Of a stretch of 6,564 nt of DNA, positions 1 to 5,484 are shown piece after piece. Made by a program: the position numbers and the translations under genes. The stretch's first letter is position 1. Each line of letters opens with the position of its first letter. The notes below the pieces were generated by a model. That model was not told the DNA's origin. It did not search any database and saw nothing but the letters and a program-made list of their open reading frames with translations. The stretch spans positions 1 to 6,564 of the forward strand of contig CANPWR010000074.1 in the NCBI GenBank assembly GCA_947584825.1, read 5' to 3'. The DNA comes from an uncultured Clostridia bacterium (GTDB taxonomy: Bacteria > Bacillota > Clostridia > Oscillospirales > Ruminococcaceae).

Positions 1-1508
1 GTAACATTAGTCTTCTTAACTGACTTCTTGTTTACAATTACTTTCTTAAACTTCTTGTTAGCAGATACCTGTACTTGATAACCGTTAGCCTTGCTGACCT
101 TCTTCCACTTAACTGTGATCTTCTTGCCCTTACTCTTAAGTGCAACCTTCTTGATCTTAGCTTTCTTCATTGCCTTAGTTGCTTGAGATTTGCTTGTTGC
201 TTTTGGAGCTACAGGTGCTACCTTTGATGTAGGTGCTGTTGTAGGCTTGTTAACTGTGTTTCCACCGTTGTTGTTTCCAGGCTTACTATTATTGTTATTG
301 TTGTTTCCGCCAGGATTATCACCAGGAGTTGCCGGCTTGTTATAAGTAAGTGTGAATTTAACTTCAACCTTTTCAGTAGCAGTTAACATTCCATCTGCAA
401 GATCTTTTATCTCCTGAGGAGCAGTAGTCTTTGACTCACCATAGTCGTTGTAAATCTCAATTCTTATATTTCCGTTTCCTTCAATATCTCCAAACATAAC
501 ATCTGCATCATTATATTTGTATGCTTCTTCACCATCTACCAATATAGATACATCAGTAATGTTTAATCCTGCCTTCTGAGCAATTTCTTTTGCTTCTGCT
601 GCATTTTTACCTAAACCTTCAGTGCTTGCGCCTATACCAGCAGCATAGCCTTCAATATCAACACACATTGTAATTAAACCTGTAGGTGTAGCATTCTCCC
701 ATTGAGCACTGTTGTTATCAACAGCTACTGAATATGAACCGCTACCTGTAACAGCAGCATCAATACCATAACCGGATTTCTGTGTGCCACCGTCTGCTGT
801 TGGTTTAGTACCTTGTCTTGAATTAGGATCATAGTTTCTCCATGCATAACCATCATCACAGAACATCAAGAATGCTTCATATGAATCTGATGGGGTTGGA
901 TTTGTTGGCTCAGATGAAGGATCTGATGAAGGATCTGATGATGGCTCAGATGATGGATCTGATGAAGGATCAGAAGACGGTTCTGATGGTTTAGGCAAAT
1001 CTTCTGGTTCTGTCAAATAAACGCCGACAAGAGAAGTTGTAATGCCGTTATCTGCTGCGGAATATTTTGCACCAGTTGCGTCTATAAATGCTACTCCAAG
1101 GAACAGAACGATTTCGGCGTTAACTGTTGTAGTACCTTTCCATGGTATAACATAAACGCCATCTTGTGATATTTCTACTGACGGATTTCCATTGTCATTA
1201 GGGTTCCAACCTTCCCAGTCAGCTCCATTTGAAAAAATCATATAAGCAGAAATAGGGGTGCTTACGCCTTTTACATCAATTGCGATATAAAGCTGATCTT
1301 TCTGATACAATTCTGGTAAAGAAGTACTATTACCCCAATCCTGAATCAATTTGAATTGGTCACCTTCAAGTGCTCCTGAAGTTTGGTACCAACCATTTGA
1401 TGGTTCAATAGTATCAGTTGCAGATACTGATGTAAATGATGCAATAGCAACAGATGATAATGCCATAATTGCTGCTGTTACACCACCAAGAAGTCTCTTT
1501 AACTTCAT
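1..1508 (-). CDS. Secreted modular surface protein, lysine-rich FnIII-like C-terminus (3' end cut off by window)
   Basis: This open frame runs off the left edge; 502 complete codons are visible. The start is ATG at 1508-1506, with AGGAGG at 1522-1517 eight bases upstream. Residues 1-30 are a signal peptide (Lys/Arg n-region, hydrophobic core, cleavage near SVSA/TD). Residues 31-166 form a beta-rich domain containing MIFSNGADWEGW. A Ser-Asp/Glu-Pro linker covers 172-208. A second domain (209-390) contains LMFCDDGYAW and a later GSGSYSVAVD stretch; it resembles carbohydrate-binding-like modules of ruminococcal secreted proteins, but I cannot name the family with confidence. A Pro/Gly/Asn-rich linker (391-443) leads into a lysine-rich module starting KAMKKAKIKK (445 on) with the WKK...GYQVQVS pattern of fibronectin-III-like domains. 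About 40 further residues are expected beyond the edge. No catalytic motif and no LPxTG anchor are visible. A role in binding glycan or cell surface is inference. Confidence 0.85.
   Translation of the reverse strand, partial: MKLKRLLGGVTAAIMALSSVAIASFTSVSATDTIEPSNGWYQTSGALEGDQFKLIQDWGNSTSLPELYQKDQLYIAIDVKGVSTPISAYMIFSNGADWEGWNPNDNGNPSVEISQDGVYVIPWKGTTTVNAEIVLFLGVAFIDATGAKYSAADNGITTSLVGVYLTEPEDLPKPSEPSSDPSSDPSSEPSSDPSSDPSSEPTNPTPSDSYEAFLMFCDDGYAWRNYDPNSRQGTKPTADGGTQKSGYGIDAAVTGSGSYSVAVDNNSAQWENATPTGLITMCVDIEGYAAGIGASTEGLGKNAAEAKEIAQKAGLNITDVSILVDGEEAYKYNDADVMFGDIEGNGNIRIEIYNDYGESKTTAPQEIKDLADGMLTATEKVEVKFTLTYNKPATPGDNPGGNNNNNNSKPGNNNGGNTVNKPTTAPTSKVAPVAPKATSKSQATKAMKKAKIKKVALKSKGKKITVKWKKVSKANGYQVQVSANKKFKKVIVNKKSVKKTNV
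909..980 (-). repeat. Six 12-bp units encoding a Pro-Ser-Ser-Asp/Glu linker
   Basis: Six consecutive in-frame 12-bp units encode P-S-S-D or P-S-S-E (residues 177-200 of the minus-strand secreted protein). The acidic residue follows the order D, D, E, D, D, E, so there is also a 36-bp higher-order period, suggesting duplication of a three-unit block. This is a flexible, extended, acidic linker between two globular modules, of a type common in secreted proteins of gut Clostridia. Slippage could change its length between strains. Confidence 0.85.
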
Positions 1509-1560
1509 TTAAAATTCCTCCTAATAAATTAATGTATTATATCGTTTAAGATACAATTAT

Positions 1561-1588
1561 ATTTTAACATTTTTTCTTTATATGTCAA
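1561..1588 (-). promoter_or_regulatory. Sigma-A promoter for the minus-strand secreted protein
   Basis: Read on the minus strand, TTGACA (1588-1583) is followed after 16 bp by TAAAAT (1566-1561). A TG dinucleotide one base before the -10 makes it an extended -10. Transcription would start near 1554, giving an untranslated leader of about 45 nt before the AGGAGG and ATG at 1508. Confidence 0.7.
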
Positions 1589-1721
1589 TAGTTTACCTGA
1601 AAAATTATTAAATTTTACCAAAAATAAAAAATTGTAAAATTTGAAAGAGCAATGTAGTACTATAGATAAAATATGTAAAGAGTATCTTATACAAAAATAT
1701 TTATAACATAATGTAAAGTGT

Positions 1722-1750
1722 TTGACTAAATAGGCTATAAAGTGTATAAT
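1722..1750 (+). promoter_or_regulatory. Sigma-A promoter for the LRR protein gene
   Basis: TTGACT (1722-1727), a 17-bp spacer and TATAAT (1745-1750) form a near-consensus housekeeping promoter. The start would fall near 1757, leaving about 57 nt of leader before the ATG at 1814. It points away from the promoter of the divergent gene and does not overlap it. Confidence 0.78.
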
Positions 1751-1813
1751 TAAAATATCTATTAATCTTGTTTTGATGAAGAAATTAAAACAGTCCGTTT
1801 TTTAGGAGGAAAA

Positions 1814-3283
1814 ATGAAAAAGTTTATATCTGTTTTTATAGTAATTTGCATGTTGTTTACAACTATATTCAGTTCAAGTATAGCTGTTTTTGGAGCTAAT
1901 AACGATATAGATTTTGAAACGGCTGAGCCAATAAATAGCAATATTGTTTATGAAGAGTCAGTAGAGAGCGGAGGTTATGTGTTATCTAGCTTTACAGCTC
2001 CAGAGGACGGATATTATCTTTTCGAGGTGCTTGGTGATAAACATAAGGTTGGAGAGTTTTTCATAAAACAATATAAATATGATGAGCCGGTTGCCACACT
2101 TTACGACAGTGAAAAGAATGAGTTGCAATATGTTGAATTTGACGCTTATGATCCATCGATTGTCAATAATGCTCCTTATGCAAAAATGGTTCAGAAGATG
2201 AAAAAGGGAGAAGTATACTACTTTAAAACAAACCTACTAAATCCTGAAAAAAGCGGTACATATTTTATAAGAGTAATGAAAGCTCCTGACTTGGTTTTTA
2301 CGTTTTTATCGGAGGATGAATTTATCGGCTATTATGAGCTTTACAGGTATACAGGCTCTTTAAAGGAATTGACGTTAAATAATTATTATACAATCGATAA
2401 GGCTGATTCGCTTTACAATCCTATGGATGATGTTGTTTTTAACAGTATAGGATTAGGTGCCTTTGAGGGGAACGAGTTTTTAGAGGATATAACTTTGCCT
2501 TATGATTTCAGTTTTATTTCGTCTGAGGCTTTTCTAAATTGCAAAAGTTTGAAAACCGTTAATCTAAGCAGAAATATTGAAATAATAGGCTATAGGGCGT
2601 TTGCAGGGTGTGAATCGCTTAAGAGCATTACAATTCAATCTTATGATGTTACTCTAGAGCCTCAATGCTTAGGTTATGATGAGAATGGGGATAAGTACAG
2701 TGATTTTAAAATAATCTGTAATGAGGATTCTACTGCGGAGGAGTATGCCAAAGCAAACGGAATAGATTATACTATAATAGGCAGAGAACCGATTCCGCCT
2801 GACAATACTGACAGCTCTGATAATACCGGAAGTACTAGCGGTTCAGACATCACAGATTCGAGTAATTCTAATGTTGATAAGAAACCGGTTCAAAATGCTA
2901 CAATTTCTAACCAGAATACAAGTGCAAGTATTTATAGTGTTTCACCAAGCAAGATTAATAAGGTTGTAAAGCCAAAGGTAAAAGAAGCGAAAATCAAAAA
3001 GGTAACAAAAACTTCAAAAAAAAGACAACTTAAGGTTAAGTGGAAGAAAATAAGCGGTGTTTCAGGCTACGAGATAAAATGCGGACTTAATAGGAAAATG
3101 AAAAAGGGCAAAAAGGTCGTTTATGTAAAAGCAAACCGAAACTCAAAGATTATTAAGGGCTTGAAGTCAAAGAAAACATACTATATTAAACTGAGAGCAT
3201 ATAAAACATATAAGTCTGAAAACGGTGAAATACGAAAATCATATGGTGAATGGTCGAAAATAATAAAGAAAAAAACAGGGTAG
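1814..3283 (+). CDS. Secreted BspA-like leucine-rich-repeat protein with lysine-rich FnIII-like C-terminus
   Basis: This is a 489-residue exported protein. AGGAGG at 1804-1809 lies four bases before the ATG. Residues 1-28 are a signal peptide (Lys-Lys, hydrophobic core, cleavage near VFGA/NN). Residues about 40-157 form a beta-sandwich-like domain with FTAPEDGYYLFEV and later SGTYFIRV, similar in pattern to PPC-type prepeptidase C-terminal domains; this match is tentative. Residues about 180-275 carry BspA-type (LRR_5) repeats, seen as IGLGAFEGNEFLEDITLP, ISSEAFLNCKSLKTVNL and IGYRAFAGCESLKSITI. The usual cap follows at 298-322 (FKIICNEDSTAEEYAKANGI). A Ser/Asp/Asn/Thr-rich linker (326-385) joins the lysine-rich FnIII-like module (387-489), with WKKISGVSGYEI and YYIKLRAYKTYK. 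BspA-type repeats commonly mediate adhesion or protein binding; the ligand here is unknown. No LPxTG motif or transmembrane anchor is seen at the C-terminus. Confidence 0.9.
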   Translation: MKKFISVFIVICMLFTTIFSSSIAVFGANNDIDFETAEPINSNIVYEESVESGGYVLSSFTAPEDGYYLFEVLGDKHKVGEFFIKQYKYDEPVATLYDSEKNELQYVEFDAYDPSIVNNAPYAKMVQKMKKGEVYYFKTNLLNPEKSGTYFIRVMKAPDLVFTFLSEDEFIGYYELYRYTGSLKELTLNNYYTIDKADSLYNPMDDVVFNSIGLGAFEGNEFLEDITLPYDFSFISSEAFLNCKSLKTVNLSRNIEIIGYRAFAGCESLKSITIQSYDVTLEPQCLGYDENGDKYSDFKIICNEDSTAEEYAKANGIDYTIIGREPIPPDNTDSSDNTGSTSGSDITDSSNSNVDKKPVQNATISNQNTSASIYSVSPSKINKVVKPKVKEAKIKKVTKTSKKRQLKVKWKKISGVSGYEIKCGLNRKMKKGKKVVYVKANRNSKIIKGLKSKKTYYIKLRAYKTYKSENGEIRKSYGEWSKIIKKKTG

Positions 3284-3318
3284 TATAAATAAAAAAGAAA
3301 ATTTCTGTCTATATAAAG

Positions 3319-3362
3319 ATAAGGACAAACCAATATAAATTGGTTCGCCCTTATTCTTTTTG
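3319..3362 (+). terminator. Intrinsic terminator between convergent genes, probably bidirectional
   Basis: A hairpin has an inner stem AACCAAT (3328-3334) / ATTGGTT (3339-3345) around a 4-base loop. After a 3x3 internal loop it continues as ATAAGG (3319-3324) / CCTTAT (3349-3354). The plus strand then reads TCTTTTTG, which suits termination of the LRR gene that ends at 3283. The stem overlaps the last codons of the convergent regulator, whose stop codon is at 3353-3351. On the minus strand the following T-run is weaker, so termination of the regulator there is plausible but less certain. Confidence 0.75.
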
Positions 3363-3677
3363 TAAATCTAATAATGTTTTTATTCTTTCGCTTGCTCTGA
3401 TTTTATTCTCTGACGTTAGTTGATCGTATAAATACAATATGTTATCGGGGTCTTTATTGTAAGTGTTTTTTAGCTCCCTTCCGAGAATATAGTCTGTACT
3501 TACATTAAAGCAATTTGCTACATCTATTATATAATTTATTGGTGCTTTTACATCGCCGTTTTCATATCTGCTTATTTCCTGTTGGGAAATCCCTATAAAT
3601 TTAGCAAGCTCAGACTGTGTCATACGGCCTTTTCTGACCTTTACTAAATTGGGGTACAAATACAAATTGTTTTGCAC
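3351..3677 (-). CDS. XRE-family helix-turn-helix transcriptional regulator
   Basis: This 108-residue, probably cytoplasmic DNA-binding protein starts at GTG (3677-3675), with GGAGG at 3688-3684 six bases upstream; an ATG at 3690 is out of frame. Residues about 11-66 form a Cro/C1-type HTH: VRKGRMTQSELAKFIGIS is the scaffold helix, SQQEISRYENG the recognition helix, and the tail helices run through VANCFNVSTDYILG. Residues about 83-106 (YDQLTSENKIRASERIKTLL) form a C-terminal helix like those of small phage-type or SinR/ImmR-like repressors and probably mediate dimerisation. It is divergent from the YD-repeat gene, with overlapping promoters, so it most likely controls that gene and itself. 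It carries no sensor domain, so any signal is unclear. Its target is inferred from position. Confidence 0.9.
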   Translation of the reverse strand: MQNNLYLYPNLVKVRKGRMTQSELAKFIGISQQEISRYENGDVKAPINYIIDVANCFNVSTDYILGRELKNTYNKDPDNILYLYDQLTSENKIRASERIKTLLDLQKE

Positions 3678-3725
3678 AATAAACCTCCATATTCAATTAA
3701 TAAAACAGTTAAAACTTACAAAATT

Positions 3726-3754
3726 ATTATACATCACATATGAGGTATTGACAA
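3726..3754 (-). promoter_or_regulatory. Promoter of the XRE regulator gene
   Basis: On the minus strand, TTGTCA (3754-3749), a 17-bp spacer and TATAAT (3731-3726) precede the GTG start by about 50 bp. Its -35 box shares five base pairs with the -35 box of the opposite promoter at 3748-3776, so RNA polymerase probably cannot occupy both at once. Confidence 0.72.
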
Positions 3755-3783
3755 ACAACAAAGATGATGTTATAATGTCAATA
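3746..3783. promoter_or_regulatory. Candidate operator: 8-bp inverted repeat bracketing the divergent promoters
   Basis: TATTGACA (3746-3753) and TGTCAATA (3776-3783) are perfect inverted copies with centres 30 bp apart, about three helical turns. The left arm covers both -35 boxes. The right arm begins at the last base of the plus-strand -10 and reaches the expected start site. A dimeric regulator bound at both arms could block or switch the two promoters. The adjacent XRE protein is the obvious candidate. This assignment is inference; only the repeat and its overlap with the promoters are seen directly. Confidence 0.55.
3748..3776 (+). promoter_or_regulatory. Upstream promoter P1 of the YD-repeat gene
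   Basis: TTGACA (3748-3753), exactly 17 bp, then TATAAT (3771-3776) with TG one base before the -10, is a full consensus extended -10 promoter. It would start near 3783 and leave a leader of about 150 nt before the ATG at 3937. A promoter this strong, overlapped by an inverted repeat, usually implies control by a repressor. Confidence 0.8.
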
Positions 3784-3859
3784 TTACAATATTTATGTTG
3801 TATTATACATATGCAATAAATGTTCAAAAAAACATTTCAAAAAAATTCCAAGTTTAGTA

Positions 3860-3888
3860 TTGAAAAACATATCTTGATTTGTTATAAT
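3860..3888 (+). promoter_or_regulatory. Downstream promoter P2 of the YD-repeat gene
   Basis: TTGAAA (3860-3865), a 17-bp spacer and TATAAT (3883-3888) with TG one base before it form a second good promoter. It would start near 3895 and give a leader of about 40 nt. The -10 sits in a 13-bp palindrome, GTTATA-A-TATAAC (3881-3893). P2 lies downstream of the in-frame ATG at 3820, which supports the start at 3937. Confidence 0.65.
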
Positions 3889-3936
3889 ATAACAGCATTT
3901 ATTTTTGTAATAAATTTAAAATGGAGGAATTTATTT

Positions 3937-5169
3937 ATGAACAAAATTTTACCGATGCTTACGGCATCAATGATGGCAGTCAGTATGCTTGGAGTTGTTC
4001 CGGCAATGACCGCAGGAGCAGAGTCAGGGGTTACATCATCATCTCTCGCTAGGAATTATACAAGTGAAGGAGACAACGGAGAAAAGTGGGAGTATGACGA
4101 TAACGATCGTTTGGTTTATCATATTGATGAATGGGGCGATTGGGAGAAATATGCCTATGACGCTAATGGAAACCAGACATATTATGAAACCAGTTATGGA
4201 TATTTAGAGCAGACTACATACCATTCTAACGGACACGTAGCAACTTATTATGAAAAAAGCAGCGACGGTTCTTGGTATAAAGAGTCTTATGACGCTAACT
4301 ATAATAAAACGTATTATGAAAGCAGCAGCGGAGAAGTTGAACAATGGACATATTATTCTAATGGAAAAATGGCGACCCATTATGAAAAAGACAGTGATGG
4401 ATATTGGTATAAATACACCTATGATACGAATGGTAATATAACATTTCACCAAAACAGCGATGGTGACTGGGATAAATATACTTATAATGCTAATGGATAT
4501 TTAATGAAGGAAGAGGATAACTACGGAACTATTACATATGTAAGAAACGGTTTAGGCTATATTACAAGTGAATTCCACCAATATAAAGATGGCGATTATG
4601 AAAATTATATTTATGATGTAAAGCAAAATCTCGTAAAGTTACAAACGAATTATGGATACTATGAAACTTATACATATGATGCTAATAACAATAGGACTTC
4701 TAAATATCGTGAGTACACAACAGGTCGTTGGTGGAAATACACATACGACGCAAAGGGTAAATTATTATCTATAACAAAGGGCAATAAGAATGCTGTTAAT
4801 AAGACAGCAAAAACTACTAGAAGTGCAAGTGCAGTTAAGAAAGATAAAAACGCTGCTAATAAGGCAATGAAGAAAGCAAAAATCAAAAAGCTTTCAGTTA
4901 AGAGCAAGGGAAAGAAATTAAATATAACTTGGAAAAAGATTAAGAAGGCAAAGGGTTATAATGTACAGGTTTCAACAAAAAAGAACCTCAAGAAAGCTAT
5001 AGTTAATAAGAATACAACAAAGAAAAAACTTACCATTACAAGTAAAAAAATAAAGAAAAATAAGAAATACTATGTAGGTGTAAGAGCGTATACTACTTAT
5101 AAGAATAAAAATAATAAGACTATTTATGTTTATGGTAAGGTTAAAAAATCGACTTTAAAGATAAAGTAG
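3937..5169 (+). CDS. Secreted YD-like-repeat protein with strongly polybasic FnIII-like C-terminus
   Basis: I chose the ATG at 3937 (410 residues) because GGAGG lies at 3923-3927 and a clean signal peptide follows (MNKILPMLTASMMAVSMLGV, cleavage near TAGA/ES, residue 28). The in-frame ATG at 3820 has no ribosome site and would bury the signal peptide. Residues 49-279 hold about eleven Tyr/Asp-rich repeats of 19-23 residues with core [EK]-x-x-Y-[DNY]-x-N-G, as in YAYDANGNQTYYE and YTYDTNGNITF. They resemble the YD repeats of Rhs, WapA and Tc proteins. There is no Rhs core motif and no toxin tip. Residues 309-410 form the FnIII-like module; I count about 37 Lys in 102 residues and no Asp or Glu. 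It starts with the same KAMKKAKIKK as the minus-strand secreted protein. It is probably a surface or wall-associated binding protein; the function is unknown. Confidence 0.88.
   Translation: MNKILPMLTASMMAVSMLGVVPAMTAGAESGVTSSSLARNYTSEGDNGEKWEYDDNDRLVYHIDEWGDWEKYAYDANGNQTYYETSYGYLEQTTYHSNGHVATYYEKSSDGSWYKESYDANYNKTYYESSSGEVEQWTYYSNGKMATHYEKDSDGYWYKYTYDTNGNITFHQNSDGDWDKYTYNANGYLMKEEDNYGTITYVRNGLGYITSEFHQYKDGDYENYIYDVKQNLVKLQTNYGYYETYTYDANNNRTSKYREYTTGRWWKYTYDAKGKLLSITKGNKNAVNKTAKTTRSASAVKKDKNAANKAMKKAKIKKLSVKSKGKKLNITWKKIKKAKGYNVQVSTKKNLKKAIVNKNTTKKKLTITSKKIKKNKKYYVGVRAYTTYKNKNNKTIYVYGKVKKSTLKIK
4081..4773 (+). repeat. About eleven tandem YD-like repeats (coding)
   Basis: The units are about 63 bp at DNA level and have diverged clearly from one another. 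Each encodes an aromatic residue, a charged residue, then Tyr-Asp/Asn/Tyr-x-Asn-Gly, followed by a Tyr/Glu/Ser-rich stretch ending in Gly-x-Trp/Tyr. The third and fifth units (EQTTYHSNGHVATYYE, EQWTYYSNGKMATHYE) are closer to each other than to their neighbours, and so are the second and fourth. This suggests past duplication of a two-unit block. Confidence 0.8.
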
Positions 5170-5192
5170 AATAAAATAATAATGTCAGGCAG

Positions 5193-5225
5193 GCTTTCCG
5201 AATATCGGAAAGCTTTTGCTTTTTC
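5193..5225 (+). terminator. Intrinsic terminator after the YD-repeat gene
   Basis: GCTTTCCGA (5193-5201) pairs perfectly with TCGGAAAGC (5205-5213) over a 3-base loop. It is followed by TTTTGCTTTTTC. It lies 23 bp after the stop codon and separates the secreted-protein cluster from the hydrogenase operon. Confidence 0.88.
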
Positions 5226-5248
5226 TATGATTTTCAAGGTCTGCCCTG

Positions 5249-5277
5249 TTGACATAACCAATCATATATGCTAAAAT
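5249..5277 (+). promoter_or_regulatory. Extended -10 promoter of the hydrogenase maturation operon
   Basis: TTGACA (5249-5254), a 17-bp spacer and TAAAAT (5272-5277) with TG one base upstream form a strong sigma-A promoter. Initiation would be near 5284, about 200 nt before the first start codon. The long leader is filled with predicted RNA structure. Confidence 0.75.
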
Positions 5278-5283
5278 ATATTC

Positions 5284-5464
5284 GTAAGCAGAAAGGATTT
5301 AGTCCTGACTGCGAGCATTCAAAAAATAAATCGTTCTGATGACAAAGGTTTATTCTGAGTTGAAAGGCGAGAGTATAGCAGAACTTTTATTAAGTCAAAC
5401 ATCATGTTTGACTTGGTATGTTAGTTAATTCTATCCTTTTGCCTTTTGGTGAAAGGATTTTTTG
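5284..5464 (+). promoter_or_regulatory. Structured 5' leader, candidate riboswitch or attenuator, class unknown
   Basis: In order, the leader contains these elements. A hairpin pairs GCAG (5288-5291) with CTGC (5309-5312), enclosing AGGA/TCCT (5294-5297, 5303-5306) with loop TTTAG. A long-range pairing joins GTTCTG (5333-5338) to CAGAAC (5379-5384), enclosing about 40 nt. A 10-bp perfect hairpin runs from AAGTCAAACA (5392-5401) to TGTTTGACTT (5405-5414). An intrinsic terminator (5433-5463) follows, 21 bases before the start codon. GAAAGGATTT occurs at 5291-5300 and again at 5451-5460, so the first copy could pair with the terminator's 5' arm and prevent termination. AAAGGC (5363-5368) can also pair with GCCTTT (5441-5446). 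I do not see a T-box TGGNACC element or the signatures I know for TPP, cobalamin, FMN, fluoride or c-di-GMP riboswitches. The ligand is unknown. Confidence 0.6.
5433..5463 (+). terminator. Leader terminator upstream of the hydrogenase maturation genes
   Basis: ATCCTTTTGCC (5433-5443) pairs with GGTGAAAGGAT (5448-5458) over a TTTT loop: 11 pairs, two of them G-U. A run of T follows to 5463. It sits between the promoter and the first gene, where a plain terminator would silence the operon. It therefore implies conditional read-through. Confidence 0.75.
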
Positions 5465-5484
5465 ATTTTGAAGAGAGGTAAAGT

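Larger units (their letters stand above)
1509..1813. other. AT-rich divergent intergenic region
   Basis: This non-coding gap separates two divergently transcribed secreted-protein genes. It holds one recognisable promoter for each direction (1561-1588 minus, 1722-1750 plus). The roughly 130 bases between them are very AT-rich. I see no palindromic operator, small ORF with a ribosome site, or RNA structure that I would defend. Confidence 0.7.
3725..3810. repeat. 10-bp direct repeat TATTATACAT flanking the divergent promoter region
   Basis: TATTATACAT occurs at 3725-3734 and again at 3801-3810. CATATG lies just after each copy (3737-3742; 3808-3813, overlapping the second copy). The left copy overlaps the regulator's -10 box. 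The right copy lies in the leader of the YD-repeat transcript. They could be additional regulator sites, but in such AT-rich DNA chance similarity is possible. Confidence 0.35.

Noticed and set aside
909..980. Short regular repeat as a possible CRISPR array
   Set aside because: The units are 12 bp, contiguous without spacers, and in frame as P-S-S-D/E inside a coding region.
3818..3835. AATGTT/AACATT inverted repeat near the upstream ATG as a terminator or operator
   Set aside because: It is only six A/T-rich pairs around a poly-A loop, with no T-run. It is too weak to support a function.
3820..3936. 39-codon N-terminal extension of the YD-repeat protein from the ATG at 3820
   Set aside because: It has no ribosome site and contains the P2 promoter. 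It would place a lysine-rich stretch ahead of a good signal peptide. The ATG at 3937 has GGAGG at proper spacing.
4204..4907. Antisense and alternate-frame open stretches within the YD-repeat gene (4204-4452 minus, 4250-4441 plus, 4668-4907 minus)
   Set aside because: They mirror the repetitive coding sequence, have low-complexity hydrophobic or basic translations, and no ribosome sites. They are shadows of the real gene.
3351..5169. XRE regulator plus YD-repeat protein as a toxin-antitoxin or polymorphic toxin system
   Set aside because: The genes are divergent rather than co-transcribed. The YD protein has a signal peptide and a basic FnIII-like tail but no toxin domain, and no immunity gene follows.
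5284..5464. Leader as a T-box or a classical TPP, cobalamin or c-di-GMP riboswitch
   Set aside because: The invariant signatures I know for these classes are not found by eye, although a covariance-model search could overrule this.
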